Source: CALMFQ01 sp964495595
Lineage (GTDB): Bacteria; Pseudomonadota; Gammaproteobacteria; Burkholderiales; SCOH01
DNA length: 57,608 nucleotides
Assembly (NCBI GenBank): GCA_964495595.1
Contig: CAZBWH010000011.1
Coordinates: 1-57,608, forward strand
Direction: 5' to 3'
Part shown: positions 32,749 to 41,742 of the stretch, piece after piece
Layout: each line of letters starts with the position of its first letter
How positions within the stretch are numbered: position 1 is the stretch's first letter
The notes under the pieces: model-generated
Told to the model about the DNA's origin: nothing
The model's database searches: none
Seen by the model: the letters and a program-made list of their open reading frames with translations, nothing else
Position numbers and translations under genes: made by a program

Positions 32749-33796
32749 CCGCTCCCAGGGTCAAAACAACTACGGTGGTCATGGTGGCTGAAATAACTGG
32801 CGGCCAGTCATAAAGCAGGCCAAGGTGCTTGAACAGGCTGTTGATGAAATGGAAAGCCAGCCCAAGCAGAATACCTACAAACAGTTTAAGCCCGACGTTG
32901 GTGCTGCGTCGCTGGGATTGGGCAAACGGTAGCGCCAGTAGCATCATCGATAGGGCAGTAAACGGATACGTCAGTTTGTTCCAAAGCGCGATCTCATAGC
33001 GCGATGTTTTCTGCTTGTTACGACTCAGATGCTGAATATAGGTGTACAGATCTTTTAGTGGCATGTGTTCTGGCGCAACCAGCAATACCGAGAGGATGCT
33101 TGGATTCAGGACTGTATGCCAGACTTTGTCCTGTTGCCGGGTCAGCGCGACACCCTGGGGGGCGAAGGTCGTTTCGCTGATGCCATGTAGCGACCATTCG
33201 TTACCATGTATGAAGGTGGCGTTATCGGCCCGGATGATTTTCTTCAGGTTGAATTTGTTGTCAAACTGGTATATCCGGACATCTGCCAGTTGATTGTCGG
33301 GCTGTACAACTCTTACGTTGATAAACGATTTATCTTCTTTGACCCACAGGCCGGAGCGAAATTCCTGGGCCACCACCGAGTTGGTGGCCTGTAGACGCAT
33401 GTTGTTGGCGGTTCGTTCTGCGGGTGGGGCGATGTATTCGCCGAAGGCATAGGTCAGCCCGGCAAATAGCAGCCCGGCAGGCAGTAGGCGGGCAATCACC
33501 CCCAGGTTCGATACGCCTGATGCTCGCATAACCGTGTACTCCGAATTGGCTGACATCTGACTCAGTGCATGCAGCGAGCCAATCAGCGCTGCTATCGGGA
33601 AGAGTTCGTAGATGCGGGCCGGCAGACTCAGTCCGACGAAGGTAAATACCATCCACAGCTGATAACGTCCCTTCCCGAGGTCCTGGAGCTGGTTAAGCAT
33701 GTCAAAAAATGCAAACAGGGCCAGAAGCAGCACAAAAACGAACAGCGTGCTTTTGATGATCTCTCCGGAAATGAAGCGTGTCAGCGTTTGGTTCAT
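32720..33796 (-). CDS. lptG: LPS export ABC transporter permease LptG
   Basis: 358-residue permease of the LptB2FG complex that extracts LPS from the inner membrane and feeds it to LptC. The fold is 3 TM, beta-jellyroll periplasmic domain, 3 TM. The first membrane segment is in IKSTLFVFVLLLALFAFFDML, and the coupling-helix region ELFPIAALIGSLHALSQMSANSEYTVMRASG is strongly conserved. The periplasmic beta domain lies at about 130-260. It follows lptF by 6 bases. Confidence 0.93.
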   Translation of the reverse strand: MNQTLTRFISGEIIKSTLFVFVLLLALFAFFDMLNQLQDLGKGRYQLWMVFTFVGLSLPARIYELFPIAALIGSLHALSQMSANSEYTVMRASGVSNLGVIARLLPAGLLFAGLTYAFGEYIAPPAERTANNMRLQATNSVVAQEFRSGLWVKEDKSFINVRVVQPDNQLADVRIYQFDNKFNLKKIIRADNATFIHGNEWSLHGISETTFAPQGVALTRQQDKVWHTVLNPSILSVLLVAPEHMPLKDLYTYIQHLSRNKQKTSRYEIALWNKLTYPFTALSMMLLALPFAQSQRRSTNVGLKLFVGILLGLAFHFINSLFKHLGLLYDWPPVISATMTTVVVLTLGAVMTFHQERR

Positions 33797-33802
33797 CGTG
33801 AC

Positions 33803-34879
33803 TCAGGACTTGTCGCGGCGACGGAATGCGCCGGCTTGTTTGGCTAGCAGAAGAACTACCACTGCAAGCAGCGTGGCATGGACAGGCCACAGGCCAACCG
33901 TTGGTGATAGTTTGCCCTGGGCCATCCAGGCGTTGCCGATGCTGATGAAATTGCTGTAGATCATGTATGCCAGTAGTGCCATCAACATATTGACCGACCG
34001 ACCGGCTCGAGGTCGGGAAAAGCTTAACGGGATGGCCAGCAAGGTCATCAGTGTTGCGCCAATCGGGGTAGCCAGTCGCCAGGAGAACTCTGCCAGATTT
34101 TCTGCTGTCGGCTCAGACAGCAGTTGCGGCGTGGTTTTGCCATTGGTGGGCGTATTTTCCCGCTCGGGGTCTTTGGGCTGAATGAGTAGTTGATATCGAT
34201 CAAATTCGACAATCCGATACTCGCGTTGCCCTGGAGCGCCTTCGTAGCGCCGGCCGTCCAGCAGGATCAGGTGCTTGTTGCCAGCGTTGTCGGTTTCAAT
34301 ATTGCCACGGTGGGCGCTGATGATTCCCAGTTTCTGATTTTTTTCCATCTGCACAAAAATATTTGTTGCTGCACCTCGATCGCCACTGAAGTTTTCGATG
34401 AAATACACCCGATTGTCATTCTTTGCCTCTTTGAACAGGCCGGGAGAAATGGCCGCGGTTTCTTCCTGGGCCATCAGTTTGTTGCGGTAGTCAGCGCTCT
34501 TGCGTACCGCCCAGGGACTCAACACGAGGCTTAACGCCGCGATCACGGCGATCAACGGGCCAGCAAAGGCAAGAGTGGGTTTGACCCAGTCAGCAATGCT
34601 CAATCCGGAGCTCATCCACACTTCCATTTCGTGGTCCCGGAAACTTCGTGAAAGCGCCAGCAATACTGCAATGTACAGCGAAAGCGAGAGCAGAATGGGA
34701 AGGTAGCGCAGTGCCGAGAAAGTCAGTGTGATCAGCACGGCTTCAGTGGCAATCTTTCCGGTAGCCGCCATGCCCAGCAGCCGGACGATCAGGGTGGTGG
34801 CAATCACGGCAAGGAGAACGATAAACGTTCCAGCAGTTAGCGTCGCCAGTTCGCGCTGGTGGAAGCGCTTATAAATCAT
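33803..34879 (-). CDS. lptF: LPS export ABC transporter permease LptF
   Basis: Partner of LptG in the LptB2FG complex. ATG 34879 (MIYKRFHQRELATLTAG) gives 358 residues and matches LptF starts; a longer in-frame start at 34960 lacks family support. The N-terminal membrane segments include GTFIVLLAVIATTLIV, and the LptF coupling sequence YLPILLSLSLYIAVLLALSRSFRDHEMEVWMSSG is present. A periplasmic jellyroll and three C-terminal membrane helices follow. It is divergent from pepA, the usual arrangement in betaproteobacteria. Confidence 0.93.
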   Translation of the reverse strand: MIYKRFHQRELATLTAGTFIVLLAVIATTLIVRLLGMAATGKIATEAVLITLTFSALRYLPILLSLSLYIAVLLALSRSFRDHEMEVWMSSGLSIADWVKPTLAFAGPLIAVIAALSLVLSPWAVRKSADYRNKLMAQEETAAISPGLFKEAKNDNRVYFIENFSGDRGAATNIFVQMEKNQKLGIISAHRGNIETDNAGNKHLILLDGRRYEGAPGQREYRIVEFDRYQLLIQPKDPERENTPTNGKTTPQLLSEPTAENLAEFSWRLATPIGATLMTLLAIPLSFSRPRAGRSVNMLMALLAYMIYSNFISIGNAWMAQGKLSPTVGLWPVHATLLAVVVLLLAKQAGAFRRRDKS

Positions 34880-35053
34880 GCGAAACCCGGCATTTTTGAC
34901 AATGAATATGAATCGTGCCGATAATCTGCTTTTATCTGCATTTGCAGTGAATTCCGGCAAGAATTTATGTGGCTTGGGCTGAGTTCAGCAAAACAAGGTC
35001 ACGGACAATGTCGGTGTTCGCTGAGTCGAGAGTCAGTCGTTGAGGAGCCAAGC

Positions 35054-36625
35054 GTGGAATTTAGCATAAAAAGTGGCAGCCCGGAGAAGCAGCGAAGTGC
35101 CTGCGTTGTCGTCGGGGTATTCGAATCGCGGAAGCTGACGTTGGCGGCTGATTTGCTGGATCGGATTTCGGACGGTTATATCGCAGACATTCTCCGCCGT
35201 GGTGATATGGAGGGAAAACTGGGTTCAATCGTCATTTTGCACAATGTCCCTCACACTCCCTGCGACCGTGTCATGCTGGTGGGCCTTGGTAAGGAGCGTG
35301 AGTTCCGGGATAACGAATTCCATACAGCGGTAAAGGCCGCTACCAAGGCGTTGTCCGAGACGGGGGCGCCGGATGCTGTGCTGTACCTGACTGAGGTGCC
35401 GGTACGCAAGCGTGAAATTACCTGGCGCATCGAGCATGCAGTACAGATCATTCATGATAGTTTGTATCGGTATGACCGAACCAAGAGCAAGCACGAGGAA
35501 CACAAGCGCCCGTTACGCAAGGTGACGCTATCTGTGTCGCGCCGCAGTGAGCTGGCGGCAGGCGAAGAGGCATTGCACCGTGGCGAGGCGACAGCCGCAG
35601 GGACAATGCTGGCGCGTGAGTTGGGTAATCTGCCGGGCAATATTTGTACGCCTGACTATCTTGCGCGCCAAGCTGGTGAGTTGGCCGATCGATTTGGCAT
35701 GCAGGTTAGTGTTCTTGAGCGTGAAGAGATGCAGACGCTTGGAATGGGGGCGCTGTTGTCGGTCGCCAAAGGAAGTACTGAGCCTCCCAGGTTGATTGTG
35801 CTCAGTTATTCGGGGGGCGACAAAAAGCAAAAGCCGGTCTTGCTGGTGGTTAAGGGGATTACCTTCGATTCGGGGGGGGTTTCGATCAAGCCAGGTGAAG
35901 GCATGGACGAAATGAAGTATGACATGTGCGGCGCTGCGTCTGTGCTGGGTACGATGCAGGCTGTGGCAATGCTGAGGTTGCCGTTGAATGTGACGGCGAT
36001 TATTCCTACCTGCGAAAACATGCCGGCGGGTAATGCCTCGAAGCCGGGTGATGTGGTGACCTCGCTGTCCGGCCAAACCATAGAAATCCTGAATACGGAT
36101 GCAGAAGGCCGGTTGATTCTGTGTGATGCACTGACATATGCCGAGCGTTTTGAGCCGGATACGGTGGTTGATGTTGCAACACTGACCGGCGCATGTGTGA
36201 TTGCGTTAGGGCATGTGGCGACTGGCGTTTATGCCAATCAGGACAGCTTGGCGCGCGAGTTGATTGCTGCAGGCGAGGAGGCTGGAGACCGGGGGTGGCA
36301 CATGCCTCTATGGGAGGAATATCAGGAGCAGCTCAAGAGCAATTTTGCTGATATGGCCAATGTCGGTGGGCGTCCAGGTGGAAGTGTGACTGCGGCGTGC
36401 TTTCTGTCTCGATTTACCAGAAGTTATGACTGGGCGCATCTGGATATTGCTGGCACTGCCTGGAAGTCCGGGAAAGATAAGGGGGCGACAGGGCGGCCGG
36501 TGCCTTTGCTGACCCGATTCCTGATCGGTCGGGCGGACCAGATTGAAGGCAGGGTTCCGCTAAGAGGTCGGCCACGAAGGGTTTCTGACCTGGATGGCGA
36601 TGATACGGCTCATGACCAGGATTGA
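35054..36625 (+). CDS. pepA: Cytosolic leucyl aminopeptidase (M17)
   Basis: Hexameric di-metal aminopeptidase; E. coli PepA also binds DNA. The GTG at 35054 is chosen because GAGGAG stands six bases before it and the product begins EFSIKSGS, like family members. It has 523 residues. An N-terminal macro-like domain precedes the catalytic domain, which has VVKGITFDSGGVSIKPG, EMKYDMCGAASVLG and the signature LNTDAEGRLILCD (metal ligands Asp and Glu). It overlaps holC by 14 bases, so the two are coupled. Confidence 0.95.
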   Translation: MEFSIKSGSPEKQRSACVVVGVFESRKLTLAADLLDRISDGYIADILRRGDMEGKLGSIVILHNVPHTPCDRVMLVGLGKEREFRDNEFHTAVKAATKALSETGAPDAVLYLTEVPVRKREITWRIEHAVQIIHDSLYRYDRTKSKHEEHKRPLRKVTLSVSRRSELAAGEEALHRGEATAAGTMLARELGNLPGNICTPDYLARQAGELADRFGMQVSVLEREEMQTLGMGALLSVAKGSTEPPRLIVLSYSGGDKKQKPVLLVVKGITFDSGGVSIKPGEGMDEMKYDMCGAASVLGTMQAVAMLRLPLNVTAIIPTCENMPAGNASKPGDVVTSLSGQTIEILNTDAEGRLILCDALTYAERFEPDTVVDVATLTGACVIALGHVATGVYANQDSLARELIAAGEEAGDRGWHMPLWEEYQEQLKSNFADMANVGGRPGGSVTAACFLSRFTRSYDWAHLDIAGTAWKSGKDKGATGRPVPLLTRFLIGRADQIEGRVPLRGRPRRVSDLDGDDTAHDQD

Positions 36626-37049
36626 TTTCTATACTGACACGGGCACTGATGACCGATTGCATACAGCCATCCGGCTAATTGTCAAAGCCAGGTCGCACGG
36701 CAAGCGGGTTGTGGTTTATACCGATGGTCCCGCTTCTGCCGCGGAGCTCGATCAACGGTTGTGGACCTTCCAGCAAATCAGTTTTGTTCCACATTGCCGG
36801 GCGGGCGACACCTTGGTGTCCTCTACGCCAGTTGTGATCGACTGCCAGTATAAAAACTTGCCGCACACGGAAATCCTGATTAACCTGCATCCAGAGTGCC
36901 CGCCGTTTTTCCAGCAGTTTGAGCGCGTACTGGAAATCGTGAGTGACGACGAGACTGAAAAACAAGTTGCACGTCAGCGTTTTCGAGCATATCGCGATGC
37001 GGGGCACGCTCCACAAACCGTTTCCATGGGACAGGCACGGAATACTTGA
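36612..37049 (+). CDS. holC: DNA polymerase III chi subunit
   Basis: 145 residues. Chi links the clamp-loader psi subunit to SSB at the fork. ATG 36612 gives MTRIDFYTDTGTDDRLHTAIRL, the standard HolC opening; a frame-continuous ATG at 36594 would add six residues. Typical segments are GKRVVVYTDGPASAAELDQRLWTF (about 30-53) and FQQFERVLEIVSDD near the end. It lies inside the pepA-holC unit. Confidence 0.9.
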   Translation: MTRIDFYTDTGTDDRLHTAIRLIVKARSHGKRVVVYTDGPASAAELDQRLWTFQQISFVPHCRAGDTLVSSTPVVIDCQYKNLPHTEILINLHPECPPFFQQFERVLEIVSDDETEKQVARQRFRAYRDAGHAPQTVSMGQARNT

Positions 37050-37051
37050 AT

Positions 37052-37720
37052 ATGGCCGAGGCTTTTCAATCTGATATCTTGCAAGCCGGGCCGGATGGTT
37101 TGCTGCTTGATGATGACATCCCCGTTCTGACCGAGGTTGTTGTTGACGCTCCGCTACCTGCAGACGGTGATTCCCTGCCTTTGCTGCAGGCTGCATTGGA
37201 GTCATTGCCTGCGGCACCGATTATTGCGGATGCTGGCGGGGATGGTATTCCGGTACTTCAGGAAGCGCTGCCTGACAAACTGGCTGATCTTACAGCGTTT
37301 TCCAGTTCGTCATCAGACTCGGTCGAGATTGTGCTGGAGTTCGACTCGCCGACACCTCGCGAGCCTGAGCTGATAGCGCCGGCGTTCACGCCCGCCGTAG
37401 TCGAATTGACGCTGGATGGCGCTGATATTCTGCCGGATCTGCCGAAGTTCATGCTGTCGAATTCCGAACATGAGGCGGTACCGACTAACGTTGTTGATCT
37501 GGCGCGCTTGCTGACCGATGAAATCCTGGCCGATGTCGAGGCGCGGCTGGAGGGCACCATTGCCACGATGGTCCGGCGCCACTTTGCTCTGGTTCTGGCC
37601 GAGACATACCGCTCCAATCTGCAATTGGCCATGCAGGCAGCAGCTAAAGACATCCGTCAGGATCTTCGCGGGAGCATTAGCCAGATGGTGGCTGATCGAC
37701 TGACCCGGATTGAGAATTAG
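37052..37720 (+). CDS. Acidic hypothetical protein, DUF2486-like
   Basis: 222 residues from ATG 37052; a TTG at 37046 is an alternative that overlaps holC. The first half is very acidic, with three imperfect copies of a short motif: DDDIPVLTEVVVDAPL, GDSLPLLQAALESLP and GDGIPVLQEALPDKL. A Ser-rich spacer follows (SSSSSDSVEIVLEFDSP). The C-terminal ~75 residues are helical (VVDLARLLTDEILADVEARLE...). The IPVLTEV motif is what I recall for betaproteobacterial DUF2486 proteins found near holC. Function unknown; possibly a scaffold or partner-binding protein. Confidence 0.65.
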   Translation: MAEAFQSDILQAGPDGLLLDDDIPVLTEVVVDAPLPADGDSLPLLQAALESLPAAPIIADAGGDGIPVLQEALPDKLADLTAFSSSSSDSVEIVLEFDSPTPREPELIAPAFTPAVVELTLDGADILPDLPKFMLSNSEHEAVPTNVVDLARLLTDEILADVEARLEGTIATMVRRHFALVLAETYRSNLQLAMQAAAKDIRQDLRGSISQMVADRLTRIEN

Positions 37721-37760
37721 CCGCCACAGAATCGCCATTGCTTTCGAACTGCACGCTGCA

Positions 37761-38741
37761 TCAGCTCGGATCCAAAGTATCAAACGTGTTTTTCGCCAGA
37801 CACAGATCTTGCCAGGCTTTTGCCTTGTCCAGCGGGCTGCGCAATAGATAGGCGGGGTGGTAGGTGATAATCAACGGTATTTCGTGGAGGTGATGGACGC
37901 GACCTCGTAAGTCGCCAATGCGAGCGTCTGTCTGCAGTAGGTTTTGTGCCGCGATACGCCCCAAGGCTATGATTATTCGCGGTTGAATCAAGGCGATTTG
38001 ACGTAGCAGGAATGGTTTGCATTGCTGCACCTCCGATGAATTCGGGTCGCGGTTGCCAGGAGGGCGGCATTTCAGAATGTTGGCAATGAAGACTTCTTTG
38101 TCTCGGCAGAGGCTCAGCGCTGCCAGCATGTTATCCAGTAGCTTGCCTGCCTGGCCTACGAAGGGCTCTCCCTGTTTGTCCTCCTCTGCGCCAGGGGCTT
38201 CGCCGATGATCAGCCATTTCGCCGGCTGGCTACCGACTCCAAAAACGGTCCGGGTGCGCGTCTTGCACAGACCACAGTCAGTGCATTGCCCTACGGTCTG
38301 GTAGAGGCTGTGCCAGTCCATCTCAGCAATCAACTGCTCACGGGCATTGGGAGGCAGAGGCCGGTCAATGGGGAGGGGCGTTACGGTGGAGGGTCTGTAG
38401 ATCTGTCGATCCAGAGGTTGGTCTGCTGTACCCGTTGGATCGGCAGTGCTTGTTTGCCATGTTTCGCTCAGCCCTGATCCGCTATGTACCCCCAAAGCAG
38501 GCAAGTCAGCCCCCGTTTTCTCACTCTGCGCGCTTTGATCGCTCAAGTTGGTCAGACTCCCAATGCCATCGATCATGTTCTGCTCGGGCTGCGACAGCGC
38601 GCTCTGGGCCCGTTCAGTTTGGGGGTGCTGCACGGGTGTCGGTGAAACGCTTGCCGTGGCCTTTTCCGAATGTTGCCGGGTGCACTGCTGCCAAAGTGGT
38701 GTAAGTTCCAGTTCGGTCAGGATACGACTTCGCAAGGTCAC
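37761..38741 (-). CDS. Uracil-DNA glycosylase family 4 (iron-sulfur)
   Basis: 326 residues, GTG start at 38741 overlapping the rimI stop by 4 bases. The first ~140 residues are a low-complexity, poorly conserved region. The glycosylase domain follows with the family 4 motif GEAPGAEEDKQGEPFVGQAG, the HPAYLLR motif and four Fe-S cysteines (QCTDCGLCKTR and ILKCRPPGNRDPNSSEVQQC). It removes uracil from DNA. It is the last gene of a tsaB-rimI-udg operon, a frequent betaproteobacterial layout. Confidence 0.92.
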   Translation of the reverse strand: MTLRSRILTELELTPLWQQCTRQHSEKATASVSPTPVQHPQTERAQSALSQPEQNMIDGIGSLTNLSDQSAQSEKTGADLPALGVHSGSGLSETWQTSTADPTGTADQPLDRQIYRPSTVTPLPIDRPLPPNAREQLIAEMDWHSLYQTVGQCTDCGLCKTRTRTVFGVGSQPAKWLIIGEAPGAEEDKQGEPFVGQAGKLLDNMLAALSLCRDKEVFIANILKCRPPGNRDPNSSEVQQCKPFLLRQIALIQPRIIIALGRIAAQNLLQTDARIGDLRGRVHHLHEIPLIITYHPAYLLRSPLDKAKAWQDLCLAKNTFDTLDPS

Positions 38742-39181
38742 AACTGCCTTCCCATTAAAATGGCGTTTTCCCGGCCAGCGGTCGCAGGATAGTAATTGCG
38801 CCGTATGGCCATGTCGTTGAAGCCTACCGATTCATAAAGGCGTCGTGCAGGTGTGTTCGATTCACGCACTTCCAGAAACATCATCGTGGCCCCTTGCGAT
38901 GCGTAGCGAGCCAAAAGATCCAGCATGAGCTGTCGCCCCAAGCCTTGACGCTGCTCTGTTGTGCGAACAGATATGTTGAGCAGATGCACTTCATCAACAA
39001 TGCACATGACCACTCCGTAACCGACAATGCGTCGATCACGTTCGGCAATCCAGCACTCGTGGCCATGCTGAAGTGAATCGGAAAAATGACCTCTGCGCCA
39101 GGGGTGGGAGTAGGCTCCTCGCTCAATGTCCATTACCGTATCGAGATCGGCCTCGGTCATTCTGCGTAGCGTGACATTCAT
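38738..39181 (-). CDS. rimI: Ribosomal protein S18 alanine N-acetyltransferase
   Basis: 147-residue GNAT enzyme that acetylates the N-terminal alanine of ribosomal protein S18. Acetyl-CoA binding is in VRTTEQRQGLGRQLML (about 72-87), and EVRESNTPARRLYESVGF (about 103-120) is the RimI-type C-terminal region. The N-terminal part has MTEADLDTVMDIERGAYSHPW. Start and stop overlap tsaB and udg by 4 bases each, so all three are translationally coupled. Confidence 0.93.
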   Translation of the reverse strand: MNVTLRRMTEADLDTVMDIERGAYSHPWRRGHFSDSLQHGHECWIAERDRRIVGYGVVMCIVDEVHLLNISVRTTEQRQGLGRQLMLDLLARYASQGATMMFLEVRESNTPARRLYESVGFNDMAIRRNYYPATAGRENAILMGRQL

Positions 39182-39858
39182 TTTCGTGGCTGTTCCAGCA
39201 GTGTGAGAGCCACCTTGTCACGTAGATAGAGCAAGGAGGCCTGTTCTGGTTGTGCGGTGTGCCCGGCAGACAGCTCGATTGCTGCCAGCCGCGCTATCTC
39301 TCTGGCATGGGCGTGGCGCGCAGGATGAACGGATGTCATGGCGGTGCCCAAGCGGTCGCGTAGCGCTGCTGGATGGCTGACGAAGCCACTTCCTGCGCCA
39401 ACCCAGTTTTCGCCTGGGAAGGTGGGTAGCCTATCCGGTGTAGCCAGGGCCGGCGGGACGACGGCCTCCCAATGCTGAGAACGCTGGCGGTAGGCTGCGT
39501 AGAATACCTGGTTCATGCGGGCGTCAAGGCACACATAAACCTGATCTGCGGCGACTTGCTCGGCAATGGCCTCAAGGGAGCAGACGCCAATGAGGGGGAG
39601 GCCAGTTCCGTAGGCCAGCCCCTGTGCGATGCCGCAACCAATACGCAGCCCGGTGAATGCACCTGGGCCGTGGTTGTAGGCAATGGCGTCGAGTTGATTC
39701 AGTTGCAGGTTCGCAGATTGCAGCAGTTGCCGGATCATGGGCAGGGCATGCTCTGCATGCTGCTGCTGAGCGTCGCATTCGAGGTAGTGCAGGTCGCCAT
39801 CGTGCAATAAAGCGACGGACAGCCATTCACTCGAGGTGTCAAAAGCAAGAATTTTCAC
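39178..39858 (-). CDS. tsaB: tRNA threonylcarbamoyladenosine biosynthesis protein TsaB
   Basis: 226-residue ASKHA-fold protein that partners TsaD and TsaE to make t6A37 in tRNAs decoding ANN codons. It opens with MKILAFDTSSEWLSVALLHDGDL. The HAEHALPMI segment (about 35-43) and NHGPGAFTGLRIGCGIAQGLAYG (about 62-84) are characteristic. It heads the tsaB-rimI-udg operon, 26 bases after the receiver-domain gene upstream, with which it may share a promoter. Confidence 0.94.
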   Translation of the reverse strand: MKILAFDTSSEWLSVALLHDGDLHYLECDAQQQHAEHALPMIRQLLQSANLQLNQLDAIAYNHGPGAFTGLRIGCGIAQGLAYGTGLPLIGVCSLEAIAEQVAADQVYVCLDARMNQVFYAAYRQRSQHWEAVVPPALATPDRLPTFPGENWVGAGSGFVSHPAALRDRLGTAMTSVHPARHAHAREIARLAAIELSAGHTAQPEQASLLYLRDKVALTLLEQPRK

Positions 39859-39884
39859 GGGCGCATTCTAGCAGCCAATTCTTG

Positions 39885-40241
39885 TCAGCGCTTCAGTGCT
39901 TTCAGGCTGTTCAGTACATTGCTGGGGGTAAACGGTTTGACGATGAAGCCTTTGACTCCGTAACGTGCGGCCTGTCGCACATTTTCCAGTGTTGACGATG
40001 CGCTGATCATTACGACATGTAAATCCGGCTGGATGGTGCGTATCTGTTCAAGGACTTCAAATCCATTCATGGCTGGCATATTGATATCCAGAAACAGGGC
40101 GTCCAGCTTTTGCCGGTTACAGGTGTTCAGGACATCCAGTCCGTTTGACGCTTCGTTGCAAACCTCAAACCCCGCTTCCTGCAGGATGCTGCGTAACACT
40201 GAACGGGTAATGTGATCGTCATCGGCAATCATGACTTGCAT
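39885..40241 (-). CDS. Single-domain response regulator (CheY-like)
   Basis: 118 residues, a receiver domain only. The acidic pocket is ADDDHITR (about 6-13), the phospho-acceptor Asp lies in LFLDINMPAMNGFEVL (about 52), the Thr/Ser switch is in VVMISASST, and Lys is in GFIVKPFTP. No output domain and no adjacent kinase. It could act by protein contact, for example with a motor, kinase or enzyme. It lies just before tsaB on the same strand. Confidence 0.9.
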   Translation of the reverse strand: MQVMIADDDHITRSVLRSILQEAGFEVCNEASNGLDVLNTCNRQKLDALFLDINMPAMNGFEVLEQIRTIQPDLHVVMISASSTLENVRQAARYGVKGFIVKPFTPSNVLNSLKALKR

Positions 40242-40334
40242 CGGGAAACCTTTGGGTCGGGCGGGTGCCGTTCGGTGAGAATAATCATGAGTCAGGCTTG
40301 TGAGCTGAAAATAATGCAGATCGCTAGATGCGGG

Positions 40335-40811
40335 CTAATAGGGAATCCGGTCTAGTTTGTTTAGCCAGTCTTGAAACACCGCTTGTGCTTCACTTTGCAG
40401 TAACTGGCTGGTTGGCGTTCTCTTTTCCTGTTGAGGTCGATTGATTTCGCAGTACAGCCATTCATCGTCAAAGCCTGCGTTGGCGGCATCTATCCGGGTG
40501 CCTGCGAAATAAATCCGATCAATCCGCGCCCAGTAGGCAGCAGCCAGGCACATCGGGCAGGGTTCGCAACTGCTGTAGAGTTCACAGCCGTGCAACGTGA
40601 AGCTACCGAGATGGTGGCAGGCTCGGCGAATGGCGACGATCTCAGCGTGTGCAGTCGGGTCGTTGTGTGATGTCACCATGTTCCAGCCTTCCGCAATCAA
40701 CTCGTCGTTGCGTACGATGACCGCACCAAAAGGGCCTCCCTCGTTGGCGAGCATTTTTTCCCGAGCCAGTGCGATAGCTTGGCGCATCCAGTGTTCGGGG
40801 GATGTTGGCAT
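40335..40811 (-). CDS. Guanine deaminase (cytidine/deoxycytidylate deaminase family)
   Basis: 158-residue Zn-dependent deaminase. Zn/active-site motifs are TAHAEIVAIRRAC (about 53-65) and SSCEPCPMCLAAAYWAR (about 80-96). The segment VTSHNDPTAHAE and the C-terminal DAANAGFDDEWLY match the Bacillus-type guanine deaminase, which converts guanine to xanthine, better than TadA, which has a different C-terminal region. A short stretch of about 90 bases separates it from the CheY-like gene downstream. Confidence 0.85.
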   Translation of the reverse strand: MPTSPEHWMRQAIALAREKMLANEGGPFGAVIVRNDELIAEGWNMVTSHNDPTAHAEIVAIRRACHHLGSFTLHGCELYSSCEPCPMCLAAAYWARIDRIYFAGTRIDAANAGFDDEWLYCEINRPQQEKRTPTSQLLQSEAQAVFQDWLNKLDRIPY

Positions 40812-40892
40812 CCTGTTCTCCCTTATGGTCGGCGTGTCGTGACTGAGTTATAGCAGTCTGACTGGCTGACGTCATGAATCGAACTGGACAGG

Positions 40893-40918
40893 AAAGGCCC
40901 ACTCAGTGATGGGCCTTT
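40893..40918 (-). terminator. Stem-loop terminator after sodB
   Basis: A 9-bp stem, AAAGGCCCA with TGGGCCTTT, around an 8-base loop lies 13 bases past the sodB stop. The U tract on the minus strand is short (TTT), so strength is uncertain. Confidence 0.6.
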
Positions 40919-40930
40919 CAGGGGGCGATG

Positions 40931-41524
40931 TCAGGCGGCAAACCGTGAGGCAACGACAGACCAGTCAACTATTTTCCAGAAACCTTCCAGGTAATTTGGG
41001 CGGCTGTTGCGGTAGTCGATGTAGTAGGCATGTTCCCAAACATCGGCGGTGAGCAGTGCCTTGGTGTCCGTCGTGAGTGGCGTTCCGGCCGCTCCAGTGT
41101 TTACGATATCAAGGCTGCCGTCAGGCTTGCGAACCAGCCAAGTCCAGCCAGATCCGAAATTGCCGGCTGCGCTGGCATTGAAGGCTTTTTTGAATTCGTC
41201 GAACGATCCCCATTTTGCATTGATCGCGTCGGCCAGTGCCCCTGTCGGCGCACGAGCATCTGCTGATGGGTTAGGGGAAAAACCAAGCCAGAAGAACGTA
41301 TGATTCCAGACTTGTGCCGCATTGTTGTAGAGGCCTCCTGCCGGTGCCTTTTTTACGATCTCTTCCAAAGGGAAATCGGCGTATTCGGTGTCTTTGATCA
41401 GGTTGTTAAGGTTGGAGACGTAGGTTTGATGATGCTTTCCATAGTGGTACTCGAGCGTCTCTCTGGACATGCTGGGCGCCAGTGCATCCAGTTCATAGGG
41501 TAGTTCGGGCAGCTTGTGTTCCAT
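40931..41524 (-). CDS. sodB: Superoxide dismutase [Fe]
   Basis: 197 residues, converting superoxide to O2 and H2O2. Metal ligands: His in YGKHHQTYV (about 27), His in QVWNHTFFW (about 75), and Asp/His in TADVWEHAYYIDY (about 160 and 164). The AAQVWNHTFFWLGFSPN and GSGWTWLV segments favour the iron type. ATG 41524 follows GGAG eight bases upstream. Single-gene transcript with its own stem-loop. No Fur or other operator was recognised in the upstream region. Confidence 0.95.
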   Translation of the reverse strand: MEHKLPELPYELDALAPSMSRETLEYHYGKHHQTYVSNLNNLIKDTEYADFPLEEIVKKAPAGGLYNNAAQVWNHTFFWLGFSPNPSADARAPTGALADAINAKWGSFDEFKKAFNASAAGNFGSGWTWLVRKPDGSLDIVNTGAAGTPLTTDTKALLTADVWEHAYYIDYRNSRPNYLEGFWKIVDWSVVASRFAA

Positions 41525-41742
41525 AATGTTTTTCTCCGTAGTGGTTGTTGGGTGTGTGGGCGAATCTGAATGGCATGTTCGCGCGCATCACACCCGTTTG
41601 AGTGTATCCAATTTCCTCGCGGCGCGGCAACATGCTCCATGTGTGCTGCCAGGCCCGGCAATTGCTGCCATCGGCTGGGTTGCTGCAAGCAATTTGTGCT
41701 ATCTTGCCTGAACGATTCCGAATTGCGGTTGCTTTGTCCGAC

